64,000 bases of DNA, taken from NCBI GenBank assembly GCA_002914805.1, contig JXTB01000033.1, forward strand, positions 85,820 through 149,819. The letters are read 5' to 3'. Positions 12,588-24,351 of this stretch are shown here, piece by piece (within the stretch, counting starts at the first letter, position 1; each line of letters starts with the position of its first letter). The DNA is from Parasponia andersonii. Lineage: Eukaryota > Streptophyta > Magnoliopsida > Rosales > Cannabaceae. Below the pieces are notes generated by a model, which was given only the letters and a program-made list of their open reading frames with translations, searched no databases and had not been told where the DNA came from. The translations under genes were made by a program, and so were the position numbers.

Positions 12588-12621
<34 letters not shown>
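12588..12621. repeat. (GA)n tract upstream of the small-protein gene
   Basis: About 17 GA dinucleotides ~310 bp upstream of the TATA box at 12924. GA tracts are common in plant core-promoter and upstream regions; a regulatory role here is inference only. Confidence 0.8.
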
Positions 12622-12623
<2 letters not shown>

Positions 12624-12923
12624 GTTCTTTCCTACTCTCGCGTCCACCTACTCACTCCCCTGCTCCCCCTCCACTTACCCTTCAACAATCAACCGACCCA
12701 GCCAAACCAAGGAGCCATCCACAGCCGTCGATTACCAAAAAAAAAAAAACTCGCCGAATGGGTCCCACCTACAGCTTACGTGGCGAAGTTTCCCTCGACT
12801 CGAAGTCGGACCCCCCACCGGACTTAAAAGCATAATGAAATAGAGTTAAGTATTAAACAGAAAAGAAAAAGGAGAGGTTGTGCCCAGCCCAGCTTAGGTT
12901 ATTATTATTATTTTTTGTTTTCC

Positions 12924-12930
12924 TATATAA
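12924..12930 (+). promoter_or_regulatory. TATA box of the 76-residue protein gene
   Basis: TATATAA at 12924-12930 is followed by an ACCCATCTCAGTCATCA-type start region ~30 bp on. It lies ~170 bp before the ATG at 13099, a normal leader length. A GAGA tract lies in the leader near 12989-13003. Confidence 0.65.
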
Positions 12931-13098
12931 ACCCATCTCAGTCATCACCGTCGAAACTCGGAGCGAAGAGCCAGGAAACCAGGATTGAAGAGAGAGAGAG
13001 AGAAAAAGGTCGAGATCCGACGAACGACGTCGTATTTCGGCCCTTCAATCTCTATTTTCTAAGCTTTGAGGGAAAAAAGAATAAATAAGGAAAAAAAA

Positions 13099-13744
13099 AT
13101 GAAGGGGTCAGGAACTCTGGTGGCCTCGGTGTTGGCGGCGTCCACCGTGGCTCTCGGCTCCTCCTCCGGAGATCGTGACGTTTCTTTCTATTCCTCCTCC
13201 AATGAGGTTAGTAGGCGTAGCCTTACGTTTTTCTTTTCTTTTTCTTTTTTTTTCCCCGATTTTTACGGTGATTAATATCAACTTGTTATTTTCTCAATCA
13301 AAAATCTTTAATATTTCGAATTTTGAAAATAAGCATAGTATTTCAAGATTTGTTTTTAAAATTTTCTCAAAATCTGGAACAAATTATTCGGTTATTTTGA
13401 GATGTAATTTTGATTTGTGGACGTAGAGTTGATATTTTCGATCCGCCGAATTTTTATTCCTCAGTCCAATTTTTTATTTTTATTTTTCAATATACATATA
13501 TGTACCATTATTCCGTGGTTATTTGGTAATTTTTTCTTTAAAGGAATTAAGTATATCTAATTTTTGATTTCTTTGGTTAAAATTAAAATGATTCGTTTTT
13601 TTTATTTGGTATTATTCACAGGGCGTTTCTTCGTCGTCAGGGAGTAAAAAGGTGCCGAATACGACGACGTCGGATAAGGAGAAATTCGCGCCGAGGTTCG
13701 ACGGCTTGAGGTTCATAGAAACGTTGGTCACAGCTCACAGATAA
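13099..13744 (+). CDS. Small plant protein of unknown function (76 aa, 2 exons)
   Basis: Two exons, 13099-13206 and 13622-13744, join in frame across a GT-AG intron (donor GAG|GTTAGT, acceptor TTCACAG) to give 76 residues. The N-terminal ~20 residues (SGTLVASVLAASTVALG) are weakly hydrophobic and could be a short membrane or targeting segment. A Ser-rich middle and a Lys/Asp patch follow. The C-terminus (FAPRFDGLRFIETLVTAHR) looks like a strongly constrained block. I do not recognise the family with confidence. A TATA box, leader and strong splice signals support a real gene. Both single-exon readings at this locus truncate before the C-terminal block, so the spliced model is preferred. Its role and location in the cell are unknown. 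Confidence 0.75.
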
Positions 13745-14290
13745 GAATAGATAGACTCACTCAGGCCAGGGCAGGCCCTCGTTTCTAACTATTCTTTTCT
13801 TTCTCTTATAAATCTAATTTAAGCAAACCATTTTTAATTGATTTCGAGTCCTTTTTTATTTTTAATCGAGGAGTTTTTCGTTGATGAATTGAAATAGGTT
13901 CGTGGCAATATAAATCACAACCGAGTTTTGCCCTATTTAGTCGTCGTCGTTTTTTTTTTTTTTCGGGGGGTTAAAACGACATTTGGTTGATTTATGTTAA
14001 TTGGGGTTTGTCGTTTATTAAGGGGAATTGATTAGCTGTAATTTCAAAATTACTTCGAATGTAATTTACTTTTGTTGTCTGTGTCCAGATTCAGCTGTCA
14101 TATATTATTAGGTTAAGTTTGGTTTATGGAAAATGAATGATAATATATTATTTCGTTAAAATTAGAATCAAATGATAAAATTATTTTTATTTTTAAATAT
14201 TTTAGTAGAACAAAGAGAAAAAAAATTATTTTATCAAAATTTAAAAAATGTTGAAACTTTTATTCTATTAGCATTAGCAGAGAATGAAAT
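13745..14290. other. 3' flank of the small-protein gene, no further gene
   Basis: AT-rich sequence with T- and A-runs. A poly-A signal was not confidently placed. Confidence 0.4.
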
Positions 14291-14295
14291 GGAAT

Positions 14296-14864
14296 AGCAA
14301 TTCTATTATTTAATAGAATTATAATTTCCATTCTCCGTAAGAGAATGAAACAAATATATTGCTGAGCACATACTAACTACAGTACCTAATTCTAACTTTA
14401 AGGTTATGTTTGGGAGAATGTAATATTTAATAGAAATATAATTCCCATTTACTCGCTTAAAAAAATGAAACAAATATATTGGTGGGCACATGCTAATTAC
14501 AGTACCTAATCCTAACAGGTTATGTCTATTCCTAACTTTAAGGTTATGTTTGGAAGATGGAGTGAGAGGAGTGGGGGGAGAACAAAGTTCTTTTTGGGAG
14601 GGGGAGAGAAGAACGGAGAGGAAAAGTGGAAGGGAGCACTCCTTTGTATTGCACCATTACTAAAGTTAGAAGGATGGGCGCATCCTTCCAAAATTAGAAA
14701 GATTAGATTAATGTGAAAGTGAATAAAAATTCAATTGACTAATTTATTTTTAAAAATAATTCTTTAAAAAAATAATATAATAATTTTATAAATAAATATT
14801 TTCATAATATAAATGATTCTTTACTCTCCTCCCTAAATTCTTTTATCTTTTCTAACAAACGTAG
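14296..14864. mobile_element. Tandemly duplicated MITE-like segment
   Basis: ATGAAACAAATATATTG...CAGTACCTAAT occurs at ~14344 and ~14465, a period of ~121 bp. CTAACTTTAAGGTTATGTTTGG occurs at ~14391 and ~14531. From ~14540 a TTATGTTTGG edge faces an inverted AACAAACGTAGC edge near 14853. These ends resemble those of the element at 18325, so this is probably the same MITE group, rearranged. Confidence 0.45.
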
Positions 14865-14865
14865 C

Positions 14866-16550
14866 AAACTAGGAAAGTTCCTTGAGGGAGAGCCTGGGTT
14901 CCTCTAATATAAGATTTTGATCACGTTAGAAGTGGGACCTACTCATTAGTGTAATTGAGCATAAGATAAATGCTTAATTCACATTTCCGTACCCTCTTTA
15001 GCAAGATAGCGAGAAATTCACGTACCAAGAAGTGAGGGTGAGACAAGAGAATTGACATGTGATTTCTATTGTTTAGTTTGGATTCTGTATTGTTTTATAT
15101 TTTAATAATATGTCAAAATTAAAATATATCAAAGTAAAATTATAGTGCAAAAATAGCGTGCATTATTGCCCTTGAGCATGATTCAACTTATTTGAATTAG
15201 TACAATAGTTTAAAGAGCAATTGTTAATTATATCTTGTACGAGAATGGTAGCTGTAGATTGTTGAAAATAAGCTTTGAAAGGGAGTCTAATGAGTGACGA
15301 ATTTTATGATTGTGGCAACTGGCAATTCGGTTTTTTCTTCTGAAAATATCAATATGCTCACGTGGAGAGACGAGGGAATTCTAATTTGGGACACTCAAAA
15401 GAAAAGGGGAAATAAAAATAAAAAGCTCTAGTATAGGAATTTGAATGAAGTAACAAAATGTAGAATTTTGTCAATTTTTGGTATGCCACAATTGTTAATT
15501 TGAGGTTACCATTATTCGGGGGCAAAAAAAAAATGTGAAGTGTATGACATAAGAAAAATTCATAAATTATCCCTCTCTTTTGTGAAAATAAAATAAAAAT
15601 CCAGTTTTGAATCAGAAACTATTGTTTACAAGTCTCTGTCATTTTTTGTTTTTCTCAGATACAAGTCTTTGTCATTGATTTATGGCGTAGCGCGTTCGTC
15701 CGCATCCACTGGCAGTTAGATTTTTTGGTGAGAAACATGAACAAGATTTGGTGTGTGTTAGATACTGTTTTGAAGAGGAATCAACAAAATAATATTTGTT
15801 TGGTATCGAAAATAACCTTCTCACTAGTACCTTGAAAATAATAATAATAATAATAATAATAATAACTTTCTCACGTCGAACGTTCGAAAAGTTAATAAAA
15901 ACTTGTAAAATCTCATTTGTGGAATTATAAACTGAGTATTCGTTTCTACCAAGTGTCGTTTTGCATGACGTATAATAACTTGAAAATTTCGTAACCTTCA
16001 ACAACAGTTCGAACCAAGTTTGAACAACGTCCGAAAAAAAAAAAATGGTTTGGACAATGTAAGATTTATTATGTGGGCTGTGTTATATATTTGAAATATA
16101 TTTCTCATCGAAGAATTATTTAAAATGGTTTAATAAGTATTATAGGTGCTACAGCCAAATTAGTCATATTATGAGAATGAGTAAGTTTCCTGATAATTAT
16201 GCACTTTAATGACAATGTGTAAATGATGTTTTCATGAAATTGGACGTTTCTCTACCTATACAAGCGAATTGTGCAAATTAAGAGGGCTAAGAGAGTTAAC
16301 AGTCTGGACTCTGGCTGTATAAGCAAGAATTCATCACGAAATAAGGTACATTCATGAAGTTTAAACTCTTAGATTAATGTTTATAGAAATTAAGATTTTA
16401 TCTTAAAGAAATTGTTACAAACGAAAATCAATGTTGAATGCACTCTCTATAGTTGTATTGGTTTTATTAAAGCTACCACTCTTCGATGTTGAAGAATCAA
16501 GATTACAATTCAATTTTACAATTTTTAAAGTTGTTTATGAGGTTAGTTTC

Positions 16551-16581
<31 letters not shown>

Positions 16582-17390
16582 TTAGTTTCATAATTTTATA
16601 TGCCCAAAGTGGTATTTATTGGTGCACGAAAACAACCGGATATATTAACTCCTAGAAAATGTTAAAAACTTTTAACTAACCCCACGATGGTGTACGGGCC
16701 TTTAAAAGGCTTTTGGCCGAACTAGCCAGGTCTCTATTGAAAAGGGCCCAGGAAAAATAAAACATGAGGAGGAAATACAAGAGAATTTCAAGTCTAGTAT
16801 TGGATTTTTGGTTTTGGATTAAGTAATGAACTTCTTCGAAATTTTACATGAAAAGAATATGTATAACTTAGGGATAATTTTTATCCTCAAACAAGTGGAT
16901 GCTGAGAAATGGAATAGAAGTACTTCAATCAGATAACATTTGGTAAAAAAAAAAAAGAACAAGAACAAGCAACATTGTTGAAAAAAAAAAAAAAAAAAAA
17001 AAAACAATGAATCTAGTGGCACTGAATAGAATCGTATTATTTCATCTGCGTGGCACAGAAAATACGGTAATTCTATTAGGCATGTAGTGTCCACAACCAC
17101 AAGCATTGCAAACCTCATCAGCCTTAAATGTATGTTATACCTGTGTTCTTGTATACATATATTTTCTCGTTAAAAAAATTGATTTCTTAACAAAACCCAG
17201 AAAAATAACACTAATCAGCTCAAAACTGCTACATTTTTTTTGGAAGAAAAATAATAGATGAGATCTCGATGGTAGGACGCTTTCCAATTCCCATAATTAC
17301 TTTCATTTGGTCTGGTTCCTAAAAACAACGTGGGAGCGCCTTAAGGTAGAATATCTTGCCACTTTTATAGTTTTACCACCCCCTTAGTGC
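14866..17390. other. Intergenic, no gene seen
   Basis: AT-rich. Contains (AAT)n at 15836-15866, (AT)n at 16551-16574 and A-runs at 16945-16958 and 16981-17004. Short frames have no domains. Confidence 0.4.
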
Positions 17391-17502
17391 TCACAATTAC
17401 TACATAATGCATAGTTATATATTAGGATAAATGACTCAATTAGTTCTCACAATTACTACATAATGCATAGTTATATATTAGGATAAATGACTCAATTAGT
17501 TC
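17391..17502. repeat. Perfect 56 bp direct duplication
   Basis: The unit beginning TCACAATTACTACATAATGC at 17391 repeats identically at 17447. The second copy supplies the left end of the foldback element at 17472. Confidence 0.9.
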
Positions 17503-18006
17503 TGGAATTAAAGAGAAAATCTTACTTTAGTTCTTAAACTTTAAATTGCTTCGTGTTAACCCTTAAACTATTATAAATATTTCATTTTAGTTATTTTTGT
17601 TATATTTTTTTTTTAATTTTTATTAGAATGAGCACATAAGTTGCATTTTTTATCATATGTTCATGATTTCAGCAAAAGATCACATTCTGGATAGTTTTAT
17701 CTTGCATTATTGTTCAATGTGTAACTAATTTTTGTTTAGTCGATAATTTTTAAACTGGTTCAACTTTTATTTTAGTCTCTGTATAATGCTAGATTATACT
17801 TTTAGATATAAAATAAGTACAACAGAATAATAAAAGTATCTTATATGCTCGTTTCGTTAAGAATAAAAACAAAATATACAATAAAAAAAGACTAAAATAG
17901 ATTTTTTTTTAATAATTTAAACACTAAAATAACGTATTTTAAAATTTAAAGATCTAAACTCTTTTCATAATTTAAAAATCAACAATGTCATTTATCCTAT
18001 ATATTA
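17472..18006. mobile_element. Foldback/long-TIR MITE, copy B
   Basis: The left end TATATATTAGGATAAATGAC (17472-17491) is nearly the reverse complement of the right end GTCATTTATCCTATATATTA (17987-18006). The similarity continues inward ~100 bp through TTTAGTTCTTAAACT-type text on both arms. No coding capacity. It shares its arm text with copies A and C. Confidence 0.65.
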
Positions 18007-18324
18007 TTTTAGAAAAAGTTTGGAAAGTTGATCCTTTCCTTCTGCGTAATCTAGCAAATCAAGCTTTGGTAATTGAGGGAGTCATAATAATAATAATTAT
18101 AATAATAATAAGGAAAATGGTCATTAAATTTTTTTTTTCCCCATAAATAATGGTCATTCAAGTTGATGGTCGTCAATTCCTTAACAAAATATCTACACAC
18201 TACAACAGTTGACAACTTGTGATTCGTGAAGTTTCACGTACCAATAATGACCCCACACCCTCCTGAGATGAAAGCGACGTCGCCTTCTTCTCCACCGTCA
18301 ATTTTTTCCTCAACTCTAATATTA

Positions 18325-18631
18325 AGACTATGTTTGGTACGAAGGTAGAAAATAAATATTTTAATTATTTGATAGAAGGGGAAAATAGAGAGAGGAAAAA
18401 GAAAATAGTAGGATTGATTCAAATATTTTTCAATCAAAAATTAAAAAAAAAAAAGAAAGAAAATTTTTTTGTGTATGTTTTAAAATGAATTTAGTAAATT
18501 AATATTATACATTATTTTTTAAATTTTAACAAAAAAAACAAAATATTATTTTAAAATATACTAATTTTCTTTATTTCTTATATACCAAATTTCATCCATC
18601 CTACTTTATTTCTTCTCTGCCAAACATAGCC
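18325..18631. mobile_element. MITE, PIF/Harbinger-like (TTA target duplication)
   Basis: Terminal inverted repeats CTATGTTTGG (18328-18337) and CCAAACATAG (18620-18629) bound a ~307 bp AT-rich element. TTA lies on both sides (18322-18324 and 18632-18634), the target duplication typical of Tourist/PIF-Harbinger MITEs. No frame inside. Confidence 0.6.
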
Positions 18632-18915
18632 TTAGGTTCACGACCAGTATTTTCCTCTTAAAAAAAAAACTCAGGTTGAGTTTTGGTACATTATAGCTTG
18701 TTTGCTTCTTTACGTGGTGGAGCCCGTGGAAGAGTAGGTCCCACATTCCATGAAGCTGAGGCTGTTAAACGCAAGGACGGACCACTACGCATTCCGGTGT
18801 CGTTTCTGCCACTTGTTTGTCACTCCAAACAAAAATAAGAAATTTAAAAAAAAAATCAAATCGAGATAAAAGGGCTACTTTTTATATCAATGAATCTGTG
18901 ACCGCTGATTTCCGG
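18632..18915. other. Intergenic, distal upstream region of GBSS
   Basis: No gene. A GTGGAGCCCGTGGAAG-rich patch lies near 18716-18735. The sequence leads into the G-box cluster. Confidence 0.4.
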
Positions 18916-18921
18916 CATATT

Positions 18922-19026
18922 CCACGTGGGGCCGCATCGGGACTGCGCACGTGATTCATCACCGCAGATTTTAGAATGACAGTCCTTGAGGTGCTCAGTG
19001 AACGGCCACTAACCTCGTGACACGTG
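18922..19026 (+). promoter_or_regulatory. Three G-box (CACGTG) elements upstream of GBSS
   Basis: CACGTG cores lie at 18923-18928 (within CCACGTGG), 18948-18953 and 19021-19026 (within GACACGTGTC, a perfect palindrome). G-box and ABRE-type cores bind bZIP and bHLH factors in sugar, ABA and light or clock control. Their ~100 bp spacing and position ~470-575 bp before the ATG fit a promoter, since the leader exon begins near 19060. Function here is inferred. Confidence 0.6.
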
Positions 19027-19194
19027 TCGAGGCACAACAATCTAGGCGGAGCTGTACAAATTCAAGTGCCACGCCCCCGAGATCTTCCGTCGAAACTCGG
19101 AGCCACTAACTAACTTCTTCCCGACTCGCCGGCTCCAACTCACCGTTCTCGGGACCGAGTTAAGCTCTTCTTTTCAACTCACAACTCAACTCAG

Positions 19195-19480
19195 TGAGTA
19201 CTAAAACTCGGTATAACGGCTCAAATTAGTAGTAACTGAACGCAGAGATTTTCGTGAGTCGTTTCGATTTGGGTTTTTCATATTTCAAATTTTTTGGCTT
19301 TAAATTTGGGATAAAACAATCTCTTATTTGGAGATATCGTCTTCTCTAAAGCTCTACTTTACTGGGTTTTTTTTTTTGGCGAGTGAGTAATGGTTTGAGC
19401 TCTGAGCTTGGTTTAGTAAGATCATGGAGTAGTTTCTTACACTGGGCTTATTTATTTATTTGTTTTTTGCGGTGTTTCAG
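19195..19480 (+). other. Leader (5' UTR) intron of GBSS
   Basis: A donor CAG|TGAGTA-like site at 19195 (GTGAGT) and an acceptor TTTCAG ending at 19480 bound a T-rich intron just before the ATG at 19498. GBSS genes usually carry an intron in the leader, which supports this reading. The exact donor is inferred. Confidence 0.55.
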
Positions 19481-19497
19481 AACTTGGGTCGGAAAAA

Positions 19498-19877
19498 ATG
19501 GCGACGGTGACGGCCTCAAACTTCGTATCGAGAGCTTCGAGCGTCTCCGGCTATGGAGCTTTGGGATCGGAGAGTAAAGCAAACTTGGCCCAGATAAGCC
19601 AGCGGAACCAAACGATGACTCACAGTGGGTTGAGGTCTCTGAACAGTTTGGGTATGTTGAAGACGAGATCTAGTCGACACGCGGTTGCAAGGCAAGCCAC
19701 GAGGAAAGTTCAGGACACCCAAAACGACAAGTCGTCTGCAAAAATTGTTTGTGGGCAAGGGATGACGTTGATCTTTGTGTCAGCTGAGGTTGGTCCTTGG
19801 AGCAAAACTGGTGGACTTGGTGATGTTCTTGGGGGACTTCCTCCGGCAATGGCTGTAAGTGGGAATCACTTTATACA

Positions 19878-19908
<31 letters not shown>

Positions 19909-22900
19909 GTATACTTAAATATATATTTTTTGTTTTCTTGAAGTATTCTGATGTAGAGAACCCATATTTTGGATTACATGTTTTTGATTGATAAGTTTGA
20001 TGTTTAGGCTAATGGGCACCGAGTTATGACGATTTCTCCACGATATGATCAGTACAAGGATGCATGGGACACTTGTGTTCTTGTCGATGTATGTGTTTAA
20101 GTTCTTCTGTTCCTGTTCTTGTAAAGGGTTTTTTTTATTTGTTTGTTTCTCGAGAAATTTGTTTTCTCAAAGAAGGGATTTTGAAACGCAGATTCAAGTT
20201 GCTGATAGAATTGAAACTGTTCGATTCTTCCACTGCTACAAACGAGGAGTTGATCGTGTGTTTGTGGATCACCCGTGGTTCCTTGAGAAGGTTAGAGCTC
20301 TAATTAATCAACGTTTGTCTTGGCATTGAGGCCATGTATGCTTATACTGAGATGCTTAAATATTATGAATGAACGCAGGTGTGGGGCAAAACTGGATCGA
20401 AAATTTACGGGCCACAGGCAGGAACAGATTACAAGGATAACCAGTTACGCTTCAGCTTGTTGTGCCTGGTAAGTTAAGAGTCTTCCCTCGAGTCTTCAGC
20501 TACACTAGGCGGGAGCCTAGTTCGTTGTAGAATTTCTTGTTTTATGGAGTTATCACATGGCTCAAGAACTGCTAAGCAAGCACGGATCGAATAAAAAGTT
20601 AGTGTGTATATGATAATTTTCTCAGACCAGCTACTAAACATCGACCATGATAACACCGCTTTTCATATGATGTCTGATAGATATCAACAAGGTCACCGCA
20701 ATATGCCAATCAATCTGTTTGCTTATCCTCATATTATGAGTTCTCTTGTTTTTCCTCTTCTAAGAAAGTAAAAATCAAGGTTCTAAGTTGATTCTTATCC
20801 TAAATTATAGTGTTTAAAAATCATGAGTATGTACGTATCTCCGTTTCTATTTTTAATTTGATTATTTAAAACTTACAGGCAGCTTTGGAGGCACCAAGGG
20901 TTCTAAACTTGAACAGTAGCAAATATTTCTCTGGACCTTATGGTATGGACCTTTCTCTGGTTCTCAAATATAAAACTTTTTGTCAGAAAAATAAATTACT
21001 AAACATGAATGCCTTTGAAACTCAATTCAGGGGACGATGTTGTATTCATTGCCAATGATTGGCACACTGCTCTTCTTCCATGCTACCTGAAATCTATATA
21101 CCAACCTAAGGGGATTTACAGAAGTGCCAAGGTAATAAATGCTGATGTTGAAATTGCATTTTTTGGAGGTTCGGGCTAATTTGGAAGATTTTTGTGTAAA
21201 ACTGAGATTTCTTGATGTATGACATCAGGTTGCATTCTGTATCCACAACATAGCCTACCAAGGACGATTTGCCTTTTCGGACTTCTCACTTCTCAATTTG
21301 CCCAATCAATTCAAGAGTTCTTTTGACTTCATGGATGGGTACAAATTAAAAGCAATTGATACTTCATGCTAACATGAGGACTTAATAAGTCTTGTGCATT
21401 GGACAAGTTATTCGTTTCCCCCGAGTATGTAAGTGTGTTCATTATGCAGGTATGACAAGCCTGTGAAGGGAAAGAAGATCAACTGGATGAAGGCTGGAAT
21501 ACTGGAATCAGACAGGGTTGTGACTGTGAGTCCATACTATGCCCAAGAGCTTGTTTCAGGAGCTGACAGAGGCTGTGAATTGGATAACTTCATTCGTAAG
21601 ACTACCATAACTGGTATAATAAATGGCATGGATGATCAAGAGTGGAATCCAGCAACCGACAAGTACCTCAGCATCAAATACGATGTCACCACTGTAAGTA
21701 ACTAATATGAACTTTTGGCTCTTTCGACATAAGGAGTATTACTAATATCACTTACTGGGTTTGAATTTCAGGTATTTGAAGCAAAACCGCTGTTGAAGGA
21801 AGCCCTGCAAGCAGAAGTCGGGTTGCCTGTTGACAGGAACATACCAGTGATATGTTTTGTTGGTAGACTAGAGGAGCAGAAAGGTCCAGATATTCTGGTA
21901 GAAGCTATTGATCAGTTCATTGACGAGGACGTTCAAATAATAATCCTTGTAAGTATCTCACTGAATGGTTTCTTCTGCCGCATTATGGTTTCTGTGACAA
22001 GAATTAAGTTTTTATTTTTGCTCTGGTGACAAGAATTAAGTTGATTTTGTTGATTGAATATTTCTAACAGGGAACTGGCAAAAAGTACCTGGAGAAGATG
22101 ATCGAAGGAGTAGAGAAAAAATATCCTGACAAGGTTAGAGCGATAGCGAAGTTCAACGTCCCTTTGGCTCATGTGATGATTGCTGGGTCTGATTTTATTG
22201 TGATTCCAAGTAGATTTGAACCATGTGGACTCATTCAGCTGCAAGCTATGCGAAATGGAACCGTAAGGCTTTTAACTTTCTTTTAACTACTTCACTTCCT
22301 CCAGAGGTCCGAGAGGTGTGGCTTAACAAATATTGAACAATCCTTGATACAGATTTCACTTGTTGCCTCAACTGGTGGACTTGTTGATACCATCAAAGAA
22401 GGTTTTACCGGATTCCAAATGGGAGCATTCAATGTTGAAGTAAGTTGATAATTATTACTTGAGCCCAAAGAAAAAAAAAAAAGGATTGCTTTTCAAGAAC
22501 ACAGAACTGCACTAGTCGTTCTGTGCTTTGTTATGGTTTTTATTTTACAATATTGAGCCATGCCTGTTGAATGTTTTTCAGTGCAAGAAAGTTGATCCAG
22601 CTGACGTGACCGCAGTAACGAAAACTGCCAAGAGAGCTCTTGCAACATTTGGTTCTCCTGCCTTGAAAGAGATGATTAAAAATTGCATGGCGCAGGATCT
22701 TTCATGGAAGGTCAGTACACTAACGGTTGCCTTTGTCGCTTTTCTGACTCAAAAGACTTTGCATGCGATTAAAATGTGGTTGAATTTATGCAGGGCCCTG
22801 CTAAACAATGGGAAAAGCTGCTGCTGAGCCTTGGAGTTGAGGGAAGTGAACCAGGCATTGATGGAGAAGAGATAGCTCCTCTTGCCAAAGAGAACGTTCC

Positions 22901-22910
22901 TACCCCGTAA
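19498..22910 (+). CDS. GBSS1: Granule-bound starch synthase (GT5), chloroplast
   Basis: It elongates amylose from ADP-glucose on starch granules inside plastids. Thirteen coding exons join in frame to 615 residues, the usual GBSS length: 19498-19854, 20008-20088, 20192-20290, 20379-20468, 20879-20942, 21031-21131, 21229-21338, 21450-21693, 21772-21948, 22071-22262, 22353-22439, 22582-22710, 22794-22910. Residues ~1-77 are Ser/Thr/Arg-rich, a likely transit peptide. The GT5 domain follows with ADP-glucose motif KTGGLGDV (103-110), NDWHTALLP, then the GT1 half with GRLEEQKG and [11 protein letters not shown] near 489-499. The C-terminus KENVPTP is typical. Odd point: the normally conserved MRYGTVPI block reads MRNGTISL (501-508). 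An AT microsatellite lies in the first coding intron. Waxy-type identity is very secure; activity is not tested. Confidence 0.95.
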
Positions 22911-23340
22911 GCCTCCAAATATGTCATCGCATTTTAATCTACTGCCGACTATTAGTCAGCTAACCTCCAAGGGGACAGAGCAGCTCCTGGCTGTCTCACT
23001 TGGTTCCAGTTTCAAATGTTTGGTGGATAAAGTGAGTGCTGTTTTAGTAAAGGCAATAATATTGAAGGACAATGACATTTGCAGCTATACATTAGTAGTC
23101 GCACACTACGGAAAGAACTAACACACTCAATCAGATTAGTGAAGATCTGAAGAACCAGTTTTTCAGTTCCTTCTCTTTTTTTAAGTATGATGTAAGTAAA
23201 TAAAATGTGTAGTACTAGTATGCTAGTTTGTAGTCCGTCCTTGTTCCAAGTTTCTCGACAATAGAAACAAGTGCTTTATAAACCTATCCAGTACTTTGAA
23301 TCAAGTTCTCTCAGCACATTCAATAAAGCAATGTGCATTT
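22911..23340 (+). other. GBSS 3' UTR with candidate poly-A signals
   Basis: After the stop at 22908-22910, AATAAA occurs at 23199-23204 and 23322-23327. Either could end the transcript. Open frames here lack domains. Confidence 0.55.
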
Positions 23341-24351
23341 TTCTCTTGGTAATGGACTAGTTGTTCTGTCCAAAAATTTTGGATTAGCCCTTTCCTCACT
23401 TGGTTTCCAGTCCCATCAGTGGTCAAGGCACAGAACATCTGGTTTCTCCCATTGGAAGTAGCATTCTCCGCCTGCGTTTAACATGTTTCATGTACTAAGA
23501 ATTTATTCAAAGTCCCAATATAGTAAATAATAATATAATCATAGTACTTATATCGATTAATGGTAGAACAGAACGGCTGTGTCAACTTCTTTTCTTCCTT
23601 TTTATTGTTTTTTTCCACCTCAAGAAGCAGATACAATTAGACACGTGTATGATTTTGCAAGAGTACGTGTGTGAAAGAAAATGCTTTGCAAAATGAAATT
23701 CTCCTTCTCTCCTCGGGAATCTAAATAAATTTCTTACGTGATAGAATTACAAGTAAAAGAAAATCGATTTGATCAAAAAAAAGAAAAAGAAAAAAGAAAA
23801 TCGATCGACACAATTTGTTGTCACACTTCTCGTAACCATTGGTTGTAATATTTAATACATTGATTATCTAAACATAGCTCTTAAATAGAAATAGAGCATT
23901 AATCTTTTTATACATAAAGCACGGGTACTTGTACATAAGAATGTTGACTCGTATGCATTACAGCCCATATGGTTAATTGTATAACTTTCGATATTTAAAT
24001 TTATGGTAGACAGATAAGAAAATTCAAGGCTTTTCTGGCGCTTTGCGTTCCGACTTTATTTCTTTTATGAGAAAGTGTCATCTTGATATGTAACATTATT
24101 TGGTAGTTACATCGCATCAACAACTTTACACTTTGGCATGCAAATTCATTTGATACGACATCTCTGGGTTTGTTTTCTTCTAGACTTTTACTAATAATAT
24201 ACTCGTTATATCTAATATATGTAATGTATATGTGTGTACAAGCATTTTATAATAAAAACCATATGCATAGGTTTATGTCACAACATATAATATCATGAAC
24301 AACTAGACAAACACTAAGTGGTGATTAGTGAAAAAATACTAATATATATAT
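23341..24351. other. Intergenic between GBSS and the solo LTR
   Basis: AT-rich, with an A/G-rich run near 23777-23800. No gene seen. Confidence 0.45.

Noticed and set aside
12250..12835. Overlapping frames on both strands upstream of the small-protein gene
   Set aside because: They run through a GA repeat and promoter sequence, overlap each other and show no domains.
16819..17118. Phe-rich minus-strand frame
   Set aside because: Created by A-runs; no domain or splice context.
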